From: Cryptomeria japonica
Lineage: Eukaryota > Streptophyta > Pinopsida > Cupressales > Cupressaceae
DNA length: 64,000 nucleotides
Assembly (NCBI RefSeq): GCF_030272615.1
Contig: NC_081415.1
Span: 509,737,373 to 509,801,372, forward strand
Reading direction: 5' to 3'
Below the pieces are notes generated by a model, which did no database searches, was not told where the DNA came from, and saw only the letters and a program-made list of their open reading frames with translations. A program made the position numbers and the translations under genes. Positions 42,421-54,437 of the stretch are shown one piece after another. The first letter of the stretch is position 1. The number at the start of each line of letters is the position of its first letter.

Positions 42421-43945
42421 CTCCCGGCGGCATGCCTTGGGGGAACACAAAGGTGGAGAGATATTCCTCGATGGCAGTATACCATGGTGGTAGTACTACG
42501 ATCTTGAATAGGTGGGTGTCTGGAAAGTCATCATTTACCCCTTCTGGCGGCTCTCTGGACCTGATCCGGGACAATTGGTTAGCAATGACATGGCTTTTGC
42601 CTGGCCATACAATTATTGTGAACGTAAACTCTTGCAGCAAGACTAGCCATCGACTAATCCTTCCCTGAATTATCGGTTTGTTGACCAAGTACATGAGGGC
42701 TTGATCTTCCACGTAAAATGTGAACAGTGTCGCCAACAAATAGTGTCTGAATTTTTGTACCGCATAGATCATCCCCAATGCCTCCCGTTCTGTTGTGCTG
42801 TAATTTTTCTCCGCTTTGGATAACAGTCTACTGGCAAAATAGACGGGATGATCCAACCCGTGATCTCCTAGTTGGGCTAGTGTGGCACCCATCGCAAAGT
42901 TTGAAGTGTCCACACGGACATGGAACTCGCTGTCCCAGTTGGGGTAAGCGAGGATGGGAGCAGCTACCAACCTCGTCTTCAATTCCTCAAATGCTTCACT
43001 CTTAGGGGTCCCCCAGGTGTACGGCTCACCCTTGCGAGTAAGCTTGTCCAAGGGGTGGGATATTTGTGCAAAGTTTTTAATGAACCTCCTGTAATAGCCG
43101 ATATGGCCCAGGAAGGACTTTACCCCGGTGACATCCATAGGAGGCTCCATCTCCACGGTCACCCGTATTTTGTGTGGGTCCGTCTTCAGACCTGCTTTGC
43201 ATACAATGTGCCCAAACAATTTGCTTTGATGTACCATAAATCGACATTTTTTGGGATTAAGGGCCATCCTTGCGATTCGTCATCTCTCCAGGCATTCTCT
43301 GAGGGCTACCAAATGCGTATCTTGCTCGCTATAGATGGACCGGTCGTCGAGGAAGGCTTTAAAATTCCCTACTGGCATCTTGTCGAATATGTGTAGTATA
43401 ATTCGTTGGAATGTTGCAGGTGCATTGCATAGGCCGAATGGCATCCGGTTATATGCATAGACACCATCTTCGACCACAAAGGTGGTCTTCAGTTTATCTT
43501 CCTCGGCGATTGAGATCTTGTTATATCCGAAGAATCCATCCAAAAACGGGTACATCTCATGACTGGCCACCTCCTCCAGTATGCTGTCCGTAAACGAGTT
43601 TGGGAAGGGGTCTTTAATCGTAACTGCGTTGAGACACCGAAAGTCCACACAAATCCTTATTTGGTTAGCCTCCTTCTTTAGTGAAATGACTATGGGCGAC
43701 ACCCATTCGCTTGTCTGTACTTAAAAAATGATACCAGCCTCCAGCATTTTTTCTATCTTATCGTTCACCCGCGCTACATAGTTGCGGTTCATCCTGTACG
43801 GTCTCTTTCGTACAAGGCGGGCTTTGGGTACCAATGGGATGCGGTGCACGCACAGTTCGGGAGGTACCCCCTTCGAGTCTTTGTACGTCCATGCGAAGAT
43901 GTGTTTAAACTCCAGGAATATTTTGAAGGCCGTTGTCTTCAGCAC
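42420..43945 (-). pseudogene. Reverse transcriptase and RNase H of gypsy 3
   Basis: Minus strand, one frame throughout. 43945-43721 has F-A-W-T-Y-K-D and the conserved start of RT. A TAA at 43721 interrupts, and 43702-43280 continues with R-I-C-V-D-F-R-x-L-N, F-L-D-G-F-F-G-Y-N, Y-x-R-M-P-F-G-L-C-N-A-P-A-T-F-Q-R, and A-F-L-D-D, where most gypsy elements have Y-x-D-D or V-x-x-D-D. A TGA at 43280 precedes 43267-42290 with N-P-K-K-C, F-L-G-H-I-G-Y-Y-R-R-F-I and RNase H (D-T-S-N-F-A-M-G-A, T-E-R-E-A-L-G-M, V-E-D-Q-A-L). Only two stops break an otherwise continuous RT-RNase H, consistent with modest LTR divergence. Confidence 0.88.
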
Positions 43946-43975
43946 GGGATCCCAATCATCCCCGACTAATATATT

Positions 43976-45166
43976 TCATGGGTCCTCCTCCTTTTGCAGG
44001 TTTGTTGCCTTTAGCTTGGACTCTTCAAATTGAATTGGCTTGTCTTTCTCGAACTTATGTGCGGGTGCCTCGTCCACTCGGGCTTCCCCCTCCTTATATT
44101 CTCTGTATTCTGGAGGGAAGACCTCCGGGTCGGCGGGCTCCTCTATCTGCAACATGTTGCAGTGAAAAAGTTCGTAGTCCTCCATTTGCCAATGGAAGAG
44201 CCTGTTGAGTGAGCACACTTCATCTTCAGAACATCCCTCCAATTCGAGCACCCCTTCACTGTTCGGCTCTATTGCGTTCTTGCCCTTGCTTTCGTCGGGA
44301 CCCCCTTCCCCTTTATAAGAGTCCTCTGAGTCCAAGTCGGAAGAGGCGAGCTCTTCGCGGACATCTTGGGTCCGTAGGTCAATGGTATATTTCCGCCCTC
44401 CCTTCTCCATGGAAAGTGTATTTTTCTTCCAGTTGTGGTTTACCCTCGCGGTGATCAACCACACTCTCCCCAGGATGGTGTTATAGCCTTTCTTTTTCAA
44501 GGGAATAACTACAAAATCTAACAGGAAGGGTTGCTTACCAATTGTCACTTGATGGGCCATCAATATGCCCAGTGGCTTGATGCTGTTTTGGTCGGCTCCT
44601 ACCAGATTAAATGTGGATGGCCATAGGGTGGGTTTCCCCAGCCTCTTCCATGTCTCTTCTGGTAGTACATTCACCCCAGCACCTTCGTCCACAATGGTGT
44701 CCTTTAGAACGGTTCCAAGGATGCCCATTTCTACCACAGCTGGGTGTCTACCACTGTTCAAGGTTAGTAACATTGGGTCAGTCGAAGGGCTGGCAGGAGC
44801 CTCCACCTGTGGTGCACTCAAAGGTACCTGTGCGGTGCTTAGCACATTGCTGAGGATGGCAGTCCTCAAATGTGGCATGGAATCTAGAAAGTCTTTTACC
44901 TTTATCGCTACCTCCATTTGCAAGACTTGCCCAATAATATTCTTTTCCGCTTTCAGGCGGGTTGAGGGACTCATCGGCTCTGTGTTCTTTCGTCCCTCTG
45001 CCGCCATATCCCGTTCAATGTCGGCCTTCGCCTCCCGTAGTCTCTCCTTCTCTGTGTGGGGATCGGGATACGTTGCCTTCTTCGCCTGCGGGCGAGTGAT
45101 CGCCAACACTTCGCCCGTCTTCTCAATATTGAGGAGATTGACCCCTTGTTTAGGGCATTGTGTCAT
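43976..45166 (-). CDS. Gypsy 3 protease region (open 396-codon segment)
   Basis: A fully open minus-strand segment. An N-terminal linker joins gag to an aspartic protease at residues ~140-260: I-V-D-E-G-A-G-V-N-V-L-P carries the catalytic Asp, but the usual D-[ST]-G is D-E-G. A flap region with P-L-G-I-L and the downstream I-L-G-R-V-W-L segment (hydrophobic-hydrophobic-G-R) are recognisable. A C-terminal acidic tether leads to RT. Retroviral-type proteases cleave the polyprotein during maturation. The D-E-G change would probably impair activity. The segment probably belonged to one gag-pol polyprotein and is not a separate gene. Confidence 0.78.
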   Translation of the reverse strand: MTQCPKQGVNLLNIEKTGEVLAITRPQAKKATYPDPHTEKERLREAKADIERDMAAEGRKNTEPMSPSTRLKAEKNIIGQVLQMEVAIKVKDFLDSMPHLRTAILSNVLSTAQVPLSAPQVEAPASPSTDPMLLTLNSGRHPAVVEMGILGTVLKDTIVDEGAGVNVLPEETWKRLGKPTLWPSTFNLVGADQNSIKPLGILMAHQVTIGKQPFLLDFVVIPLKKKGYNTILGRVWLITARVNHNWKKNTLSMEKGGRKYTIDLRTQDVREELASSDLDSEDSYKGEGGPDESKGKNAIEPNSEGVLELEGCSEDEVCSLNRLFHWQMEDYELFHCNMLQIEEPADPEVFPPEYREYKEGEARVDEAPAHKFEKDKPIQFEESKLKATNLQKEEDP

Positions 45167-45491
45167 CGTGATCCCCAGGGCCGCATCATCTACACAATCT
45201 CTGGGGGGTTTCAGTATTCTTGCGCTCCCGAGCGAAGTGCCCCCATTGGTTGCAGGCCCGACATTGGATTATTGGCGGCCCCTTAACGTCATATTGCATT
45301 CTGCTCTGATTGTTGTTGTTGTTGCCTCTCCCTCCTCTTCAGTTACCTCTGTAACCACCGGATGATGCAGTGACGTCAGCTTGCGGCTGGGTGGAGCCCC
45401 CTGACAGTGAGGGTTGCTCTTGGGCGAAGAATACTTGGTTCCCTTTTGTTTTCATGTTGTAGGGGCATTCTTTGACGACGTGTCCCAACAT

Positions 45492-47203
45492 CTAGCGAAT
45501 TTTGCATGATGCCCTCTTCGGGCAGATGCCCTTTGTGTGACCTTCTTCCTTACAATCATTGCACCACACGTCTTCTTTTTTGCTCGTTCTTCCTTTCATG
45601 TTCTTAAATTCCTTCAACATACGGTGCATATTCTTTTGAAGAGCTTGCACCTTCTTACTTGATGATTCGTCACTACTGCTTTTTCCCAAGGATTCCTCTT
45701 CTCCAGAGGACTTGTCCTTTTTCTTCCGTGATGTTTTGTCTTCACTTTCCAAATCCATTGCGCGGTTGTATGCGTCATCATATGAAGTGGGTGGTACAAT
45801 TTTCATCTTCCTCTGCAGGGATGACCGCAACGCTTCCACGAACCATCTCTTCTTTAGTCCGTTAGTCGGCTCGGCTGTATGTTCGCACTGTTTCGTGCTT
45901 TCCTTGCTTTGTGCTTAATATCTCCGCCACGATCTCATTATCATCTCGAAGGAGTTGAAACTCCTTCTCAAAAGCTTTTTGTACTTCATCCCATGTTCCC
46001 ACCTTTGTTTTATCCACATCAGAGTACCAATCAATGGTTACTCCTCTTAGGGTGGTAGGGAACTGCACCACCCAATCCGCTTTGTCAACTACCCCGTTGG
46101 CTGACCATATTGTCTCACATGTACGACAGTGCCGTACGGGGTCATTGTTGCCATCTCCATTGAATTTAGGCAACTTCTGTTTGCCTGTCATCGATGGGGG
46201 TCGTCTTCGTGGAGGTGGCTGTGGCTGCGTCTGTGCGTTGCTCCCTTCGACGCCACTGGTGTGTCCTGCGTGGGTGACTGGGGGTACGGTGCTTTGCCTG
46301 CTATGTGTGGCACTTGCAACCGTACGGTTGTCCTCCCTTCCGTTCTCCCCCGCACCCACTCCGGGCTCCCTTTGGTGATCCTCGCTTCGTGGAGTAAGGG
46401 ATAAGTTTCTAAACTGATCCCGAGTCTCTTCGACTAGATTCCTCCGTAACCTTGTCTCCTCTAGAAACTCTTCGTGGCTCCTCACCCTACGGTGTTCTGG
46501 CGAGGCGTAGAAATTTCCCTCGGCTTCTGCACCCTCCCTTCAGGCCACCCTTCGGCAGGTTGTCCGTCTGCAAGTTGCCTCAGCCTCCGTCTACGTTCTA
46601 CTTGCTGTTCCAGAATCAAGGCCCTCTGCGCGGTCTCCCACTCGTCCGTTTCTGCTTTCTTATTTCTATCTTTATTTAATAGGCTGGGCATTAATTCCCA
46701 TACATTTCCATAATTCACAACACATAAACCAGAACATGCCTTTATTAATTCATTTCGTCAATACAACTCGTGTCAATATTGTGACACCTTTATTTAAATA
46801 TAAAATGTTCCTTTGTCCCTATGGGATTTAGGGTTCAATTCCTTCCTGGCCTCATGCCATCCCGCTCCACTTCCTGACGGCTGCTTTCTTCGTACTATTG
46901 AAGGATTTGTTGGTGTCGCTCTTCCTGGGCAATCTCCTCCAGGAGAGCTTGTTGTGCCAGCGATGCCTGTGCAAGCAACCGGGGAAGGTGGTTCATCAAC
47001 CGATTTACTGCCGGGCTAACCTCTAGCGCTGTCCACACGGCACTTGGTGGGATTTCCGCCTCCGTGGCCTCTTGTCGGACGTAGGTCTCGATGGCTACCT
47101 GGAGCAGAATTGAAAATTCCCTCGTCACAGTGTCTTCTCCGTTGTAGAGCTCTGTTTGCGCGTCGTCGGCCTCTGGGTTTATCTCACCAATGGGTAGGCC
47201 CAT
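45492..47203 (-). pseudogene. Gag of gypsy 3
   Basis: Minus strand. It likely starts at M-G-L-P-I-G (47203), runs helical to a TAG near 46893, continues through 46718-46482 (R-A-L-I-L-E-Q-Q-V-E-R-R-R-R-L) and 46485-45862. The latter is the conserved capsid part, with K-F-N-G-D-G and D-W-V-V-Q-F-P, then R-G-V-T-I-D-W-Y. A frameshift and stop near 45862-45840 lead into 45839-45492, with a Lys/Ser-rich linker and one zinc knuckle C-N-D-C-K-E-E-G-H-T-K-G-I-C (C-x2-C-x4-H-x4-C). Gag packages the genomic RNA. Several lesions make this copy nonfunctional. Confidence 0.82.
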
Positions 47204-47248
47204 CGTGTCCGTGCGCCATCCGCGTCTTCCATTCCCGAGTATGTCTAG

Positions 47249-47262
47249 GCAACGACACCAAA
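47249..47262 (-). other. Primer-binding site of gypsy 3
   Basis: The minus strand reads TTGGTGTCGTTGCC directly after the 5' LTR. It resembles the Asp-tRNA-type site (TGGCGCCGTTGCC) used by Athila/Tat-like plant gypsy lineages, with two changes. The tRNA assignment is from recollection. Confidence 0.6.
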
Positions 47263-47535
47263 TGTTTGCCCTCTCGGGTGAATAACTTAAAGTACATAGA
47301 TAAAGCACGTAATGCAGAATAATAATGCCATAGATATCAGGTCAAATATAAGAGATGTTATTCCATTCATAATCCTCTGTCACAAGTTACATTCGGAAGT
47401 ATATAAAGATACCGAGGGGGTGCGAGCGCCAACCGCCGCACCGCAAGTGCCACCCCTTGGTTACCATTAACCAAGACAATTACAACTTACAACTTAATTA
47501 ACTAGTATTATTTGTTTACAATATTGCCGCTTACA
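47263..47535 (-). repeat. 5' LTR of gypsy 3
   Basis: 273 bp, TGTTTGCCCTC to CGCTTACA, flanked outside by TGGGG. About 11 substitutions separate it from 39601-39873. Confidence 0.9.
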
Positions 47536-47540
47536 TGGGG

Positions 47541-50500
47541 TGTTAAGTAAATGACTTTTTAAAATTTATTTTTTCCACAAATTTCAATCAAGCGTGCTAC
47601 ATGGACGTATTTAATTCAAGCAAAGTACAAATTTTGTGACATTGAATGTTTGGCGGGCATTCATTGCTTCAAATAGGATTTGGTAAGTGTGTTTGGGCAT
47701 GATTTTAGGGCTTCCAAATGTTGCGCTCTATAGTCATCCATAAGCCTTTGCTGTCTCTTAAGCATAATTCGTAAACTTGGACTTGGGGAAGAACTCAACA
47801 TGCCCAAATTCAGCAACTTGGCAAAAGCTTAGCAACTTAAAGAAACACATAAATTGGTTCCCAGTAGCTCATATGTGCAAAACAAATGATCACTCAACAT
47901 GTTGAAGCCTAGGACTTGGCAATATTTAAAACCACCACGATTTAGAAACATGCCAAAATGAGCACTTAAATTTTTCTAGTTTGTTCAATTTGAATAATGA
48001 TTCAATAATACCTCAATTCAGAAACATTCTAAAATGATGACATAAAATTTCTAGTTTGTGTACTTGGAGACATGATTTAAAAACACTGCAATTTATAAGC
48101 ATACGAAAATAATCACATAAAAATTTCTAGTTTGTTCTGCTAGAATCATGGTTACGATAATGAAATGCAGCAAAAGAATAAATTAAAAAACCCTAGGTGA
48201 TTGAATTTGTGTTTTTTGTTGTTGCGTTAGTGTCATTTTACGTTGATTTATAATCATCTTGCATTTAGTTGTTGATTCACTTAGCAAAAAAGAACAAACA
48301 AAAATATAGTGTCATGAGTCATTGCACTTGGTGAGTAGTGAGTCTCCACTTGAGTTACTCATTTCCCCCAAAAAATCATGAATACTTGTTGAATACTGCT
48401 GCTGTTTATGGATTTGATTGTGAAAGATTTCAAGCATCAATGTTTCAGATCACACTCTGTGATCCATCATTAGGATGTTAGAGAGCTTAAGGAGATGAAA
48501 AATAGGCTAGTTATAGACTCAAATTGACTTAAAAGAGAAGAGAAAGGGGCGAGAGAGGAGAGGTTGCATGAGGTACGAGGAGCTGGAATGTGACAGTAAA
48601 CTTAATTTTTATTTACAAATCTAAATGATCAAGAATAAAAGAAATATCTATGAAATATTTTAACAGGTATAATATATATAAAATAATAATTTCTTATGAT
48701 CTGTATGCCGAATAATAGAATTCTTAAGAAAAGCATGTAAAATATCTAAATGATTATAATATATCTAAAGATAAATATACATATAGATTTATGGAATACA
48801 TATAGATATACCTATAAATATAAACCTATAATATACATGTTATTTTTTTAATTTTATATACATGTAAATATACCTACCAGTTATAGAACAAATAATATAG
48901 AAGAACATATACGCAGATAAATATGGATTACTGTGATGATATTTTGAATAATCATCTCTTGGATTGCCATAAGTAAAGTTGGAAAACATTGGTTGAAGGA
49001 AATAGGGGTCCAATTAGCTGCTAAATTTGATGAGGAGGAATGAATACAGAGAAGGGCGTACCATAATGATTAGCTTGCTCAATTGTGTGAGAGAACAAGG
49101 CAACAACATTCAAATCATGCGTGTTCTACAACATTGACTCTATTGCGAAGGTAAGAAATTTTTTGATTGTTATATTTTGATCAATATATGCCTTTAAAGA
49201 GGCAACTTTGTGAGTTGAACAAACCTGCAAGTTGTTCAATGATTTCATATGTAGCCTATGCCATGATGAGGGCTAGATGTTTTGCCTGTATATTCAAGGT
49301 AGGTTATTGGAATATGACTTGAACGTAATGTTCCCTTGTGTATACATTTAAGAATAAGGGAACAATTAACTAATAATTCAGTTGCAAGAGACTTATTTGT
49401 GACAAACTCTAAATTCTTATGAAGCTGATATAATTTTTAATCTGATATACATATATTTTAGTTCTGAAACATTTGAACATATGCAGTATGTAATACAAGA
49501 GCGATAGGATGAAATGAACAACTTTGATATTCAAATCTGCAATAGAGAAATCTTGCTATTTCTGCTATGGATTGAGGGAATTATGCAATGATTGATCTCT
49601 TGTAATATGCTGATTTGCAATTGTGGGATTTTATTCCACTCTTCCTTATATGTCAATGTACTTGATGGTGCAAGTTATTGTTCAACTACTTCGATCCATT
49701 TCTGATATAGCAATTATAACGTGCTGATAGTCTTTCTCCTATCGCTGATTGCAATTAAAGGAATGATTGTTGTTTTCTGATTTAACCTTTGGAAAGTATG
49801 CAAATGTTGATACTGTTTCTGAATGTCACTGTGAATATATTCAACCTGTTTTGATGCCAAAAGGCTATTCTTAATTGAGCAGACCCAATAATGGATACCC
49901 GTAAAACACCCTATTCCCCCCCTCTAGAACGAGATCGATTCCCATCTTATACCTTGTACAGTAGGAATGGATGCGAACTGAGAGACATGTCTCTTCTCTC
50001 CATGATTAAGAATTTGCATGAAGTCTTAACTAATAATAGTCTTTAATTATTCCCTTCGCATTTGTTACCCTTAGCCGTTATTATTTATTTAATCTAATTG
50101 ATCATACCATACTTACCCTTGCTTATCAATTATGAAATCCGTAATCACTTGATCGATTCATACAAGTCTGATGTTTATGTTTCATCAAGTTCCGATTTGG
50201 CCAATCGCTGTCATAAGATCTTCGATATGTAATTATCATTTCGATACCACTGATGTCTTTATGATTAATCAGGGACAACATGATAATCTCCTTGTTTCAA
50301 TGAATGATCTAGATATGCTTTGCTGACTTTTTGATATATCGATATATATTGTTGACTACTTTCTTCTGACTGTAGGATACGTCGATACAATTATCGCCTT
50401 AATAATAACACATTCTCTCGAGTCTTCTCCCGAGTCTTATAATGATGTGTTTGCTGTAGTTGATAACCAAGGTGCGCTTATTACTGCCCAAGATGGACAC

Positions 50501-51290
50501 TTGATATTTATGGCGGCAAGAGAGTATTATGAATTGGTTTCACTATTTCCTCATTCGAATAATCATATCAGCTTCCTTTGGATGGTGATAAAGGAGTGGT
50601 CTGATATTTTATTCTTGCAAGCCTTCATTCCTTCATGGATGGCTGGTATTATGAATCGGTTTCACTATTTCCTCATTCGAATAATCATATCGGCTTCCTT
50701 TGGATGGTGATAAAGGAGTGTTCTGGTATTTTATTCTTGCAAGCCTTCATTCCTTAATGGATGGCGGACATATCTTTTGACAACATTTTGTATGTGGATA
50801 CTTTTATCTCTGGCCTTCCGGATCATTGTATTTATGTCCAATACCTATAGAAAATCGTGAAGTCTTATAAATTAGATGTATTCTAAGTATTGATTCCCTT
50901 TTCATTCTACCTTTAGGGTGGGGGCATGACACTGAATCCATAAATGCCATGAATAGTTGAAATATGGTGAGTTGTTGAAGCATTATTGCAAGACCAATGA
51001 CACCTTCCTTATGTATGCTATCAAGGCCTTTGACAATAATTTGCATATTCAAATCTTAGAGTTAGCTAAGCTAGTTATTTTTGAGTTAGTAGATTTGTTC
51101 ATCGTATTTTTTACTTTCACACACATTAAGGTCTGTGGCTTGTTATATCCTAATTGCTTCATAGATACCCTAGTGATTGAGTGAAGATGAGGGATTATTG
51201 GCATTAATTTTATGAATTGCACTTCCCTCAGAGAGGAAACCACAAGATAGGGGTCTACATCCAATTTAGATTGGCATATATAGGTGTATT
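47541..51290. other. Unrecognised DNA, probably intronic
   Basis: About 3.7 kb with only short chance ORFs. 48600-48960 is strongly AT-rich with TATA-type simple sequence. No exon of the DIS3-like gene, transposon domain or RNA gene was recognised, apart from the tandem duplication listed separately. Confidence 0.45.
50522..50765. repeat. 122-bp tandem duplication
   Basis: Two adjacent copies (50522-50643 and 50644-50765), each running from GTATTATGAATTGG-like sequence through TTTCACTATTTCCTCATTCG to CAAGCCTTCATTCCTT. They differ at only a few positions, so the duplication is recent. Confidence 0.85.
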
Positions 51291-53175
51291 GTACCTGTTG
51301 TGATGTCTTCACACATCGTCCCATTGCAAATGGGGACCCCACTTTTTTTTTCGCTTTCTAGGATAGTGTTAGAGTCCTTTTGCTATTAACCTTTGCATTG
51401 GAGAGGTATAGTTGGTCAAGAAGCCAGGAGTCAGGTGATTAGCCCTTTTTTTGAGGCGTGAAATGAAGTAATGTGACATGAGGAGTCAAGTCAAGAGTTT
51501 GATAGAGGAGCCCCTTAGGCCAAGCCTAGTCAACTATGTAGGTGTTTTCTTGATCCTTCAAGTCCAATTACACTTAAATGAGAGGTGAAATCCGGAAGCA
51601 AAATTTGACTAACTATGCTAAAATTTCGTTTGCTCCAGTCTAGGAGCGAATTTTGCTTCCATTGCTCCCCTTTAGGAGTGAAATCCGTCCCAGGCCTTTC
51701 AAATCACCTAAACCCTCCTCTAATCATCATGTGACACCTTAGTTTGAGCAAAAAATTTAATCCTTGATCATGAACTTTGAATGAGGTTAAGTGTGGAGGT
51801 CATTTCAATTGCTCTTTATTAGGATCGAAAACCACTTCCTTTGTCCTAATCTTGGAGTGAAATTGTTTTCCTGAGCACATTTGTAGAAAATGAGTGAGTT
51901 TTAAAGCCTCTAGCATCATTTTGATCATAGAAGAAGCCAAGAGCATCATCATTTTGGTTAAGGAATGGAAGGGGGATGACAAATTTGGGTTACTTCCATT
52001 GCTCCTTCACAGGAGCGAAATTTACTTCCATTGCTCTCCTTTGAGAGCGAATTTCCCTTCCATTGCTATTGGAGTGGAATCACATTTAAGATAGGCATTG
52101 AGGTTACTTGGTGCATAGAGATTGAAACCTAAGGCATGATGTGATAAGGCCAATCTAGAGGATGAATTTGAAGATCATTTCCTTTGCTCCCAAATTGGAG
52201 CGAAATCCTCTTCCATTGCGTTAAGTTGAGAGTAAAATTCATCCGAAGACCTCACATTGAGCATGGTTTGATGCATTTGAGTTGAGAAAATGAGTGCAAG
52301 TGAGCGAAAGTGAGTTAAGTGTCAACTTGGAGATTGCTTCCTTTGCTCTCTAACAAGAGCAAAAAACACTTCCATTGCTCCTTGTTGGGAGTGAAATTTG
52401 GTTCCTTTGCCCGAGTTTGAGAGCGAAATTGCTTATACAACCTTCCTCTAAGTTGATTTGATGCCTTCACTTGCATAAATTGCAAAACACCCTAGCTTGA
52501 GTCGATGAAAGGCAAAATTTGATTGTGTGATCATTTCCTTTGCTCCTCTTTTGGAGTGAAAAACACTTCCTTTGCTCCACGAAAATGCCTTCCTTTGCTT
52601 GAGATTGCAAGGGAAATTGATCTCAAAGCCTTCTTCAAGGATGGATTGACTCCTTCAAGTGCATAAATGGTGAAGTACTCAAATATGAAGTGATGAAAGA
52701 CAAGTTTGAAACCATTTCCATTGCTCCTTCACAAGAGCGAAATTTAGTTCCTTTGCTCCTTCTTAGGAGCGAAATTTGCTTCCTTTGCTCTTGGTTGAGA
52801 GCAAAATTGTTTCTAGAGCCTCCTTTGGGGTCAATTTGACACGTTTTCTCGTATGGGTGGCTAAAGACTAAAGGTTTGAGTTAGTGGAATGAATGTAAGT
52901 GAATGATATTGAGCTAAGAATTCAAGTTGCAATGACTTCCTTTGCTCCTTGATTGGAGTGAAATTCACTTCCATTGCTCCTCATTGGGAGCAAAATTCAC
53001 TTCTATTGCTCCAATCTTAGAGCGAAATCACCTTGAAAAGACTTGGTGGAAGAAATTTGACAAAGCCTGCACATAGAGAGATGAATTGATGAATGGAGGG
53101 CAAGAATTTGGCTAAGTATAATAAAATTCCCTTTGCTCCTCTCTAGGAGCGAATTCTTGTACCTTTGCTTGTCTT

Positions 53176-54234
53176 TGTCATGTCCCCTCCTGGATCATTA
53201 TATATAAACAGAGAGAAAGAGAGAGACCCTAAGTGAAGAAATTAGTATTATTAATTAATATAATAATTACCAATGAATGATTATTTAAAATTCATTAATT
53301 AAATATTATTTATGAACATGATTTGAATATTATATATTATCAACATAATTTATATATTCAATAATAAATAATAATACAATTAAAATACAAAAGAAGAAAA
53401 TAATATTTATTGATTATTAATTTACAAATAATAATAAATCATAAAATAATTAAATAATAAACCACTATATGTTAATGATTATTTTTATATTTATATTAAT
53501 GAATGGTTTTTAGGAATATGTGTAAACATATGTGAATGGATATGTGAAAATATATGCTAATGAATACATATTAATGAACAGTTAGGAATATACGTAATAA
53601 ATAAATATGAATAGTGGTTAATGAACATTTTTATGAATATATGTTAGGGAATACATGTTAAATCAGGAATATGTAAATGTGGATTATGGAATGGAAAATA
53701 GTAATCGAATGCAAAAATGTATTATAAACATGATTACATGATGGAGGCTATAGGGGGGAAACTCCCTTAGTCTAAAGGAGGGATTATGATAATCCCTAGG
53801 GCAGTATATATACTGAAAACTGATATGCATATGTATGGCTTGGTTGATTAAATTCAACCAAGAAGAGACGGATCTGGCCGGTCCCCTCTGAGGACTTGGA
53901 TGATGGAGGCATCACCCAAGGCAAGGAATAGACAAGGGTCTTCCTTGGATGGCTTGGGTGTAAGAGGTTACACCCAAGATAGGATTCGAACTCATCTTCG
54001 ATTTCCTGATGGGCTTGGAACCAAGGGGCTCCAAGAAGGCGAGCTTCACGGCCGCCTAAGGACATACTTTCGTATGGCATTCGTATCCTTTTTATTAGAT
54101 GAAAATTATGATCATGTTAATTAAGTATTAAAGATAGATTGCAAATTAAAAAATGGTTTATATATATATTTATATGTTGTATTCTAACGATCTGTTTTGC
54201 AGGACAGTAATCTCTAACTAGTAGGGACATTACA
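53176..54234 (+). repeat. Left LTR, shorter by ~900 bp
   Basis: It matches the right LTR at both ends but lacks a segment corresponding to about 54730-55640 of the right copy; the join is near 53465-53500. Its last ~740 bp match 55650-56394 with few differences. Confidence 0.8.
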
Positions 54235-54437
54235 GTGGTATCAGACCAATGATCCTGCCATCCTGTAGGGTAAAGATGAATCATTCTAGTTAATAAGAAA
54301 AATCTGACAATGCGTGTATGCTTCGTGTTTAAAATTATCCATGTGTATGCTCCGTGTTTGTGATTCATATTGGGAGATAACTCAGTTTGAGAAAATTGCC
54401 AATTGCTTGAGGACAAGCAATTTTGAGAAGGGGGGAC

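Larger units (their letters stand above)
39596..47540 (-). mobile_element. Ty3/gypsy retrotransposon 3, structurally complete
   Basis: The body is 39601-47535 (7,935 bp), flanked by TGGGG duplications (39596-39600 and 47536-47540). Two 273-bp LTRs differ at about 11 positions (roughly 4%). On the minus strand: primer-binding site TTTGGTGTCGTTGCC, gag, protease, reverse transcriptase, RNase H, integrase, an accessory ORF, and a polypurine tract. Several stops and frameshifts, and a changed integrase residue, make it nonautonomous now. Confidence 0.92.

Noticed and set aside
44565-45365. 266-codon plus-strand ORF
   Set aside because: It is the antisense shadow of the gypsy 3 protease region, which has recognisable family motifs on the minus strand.
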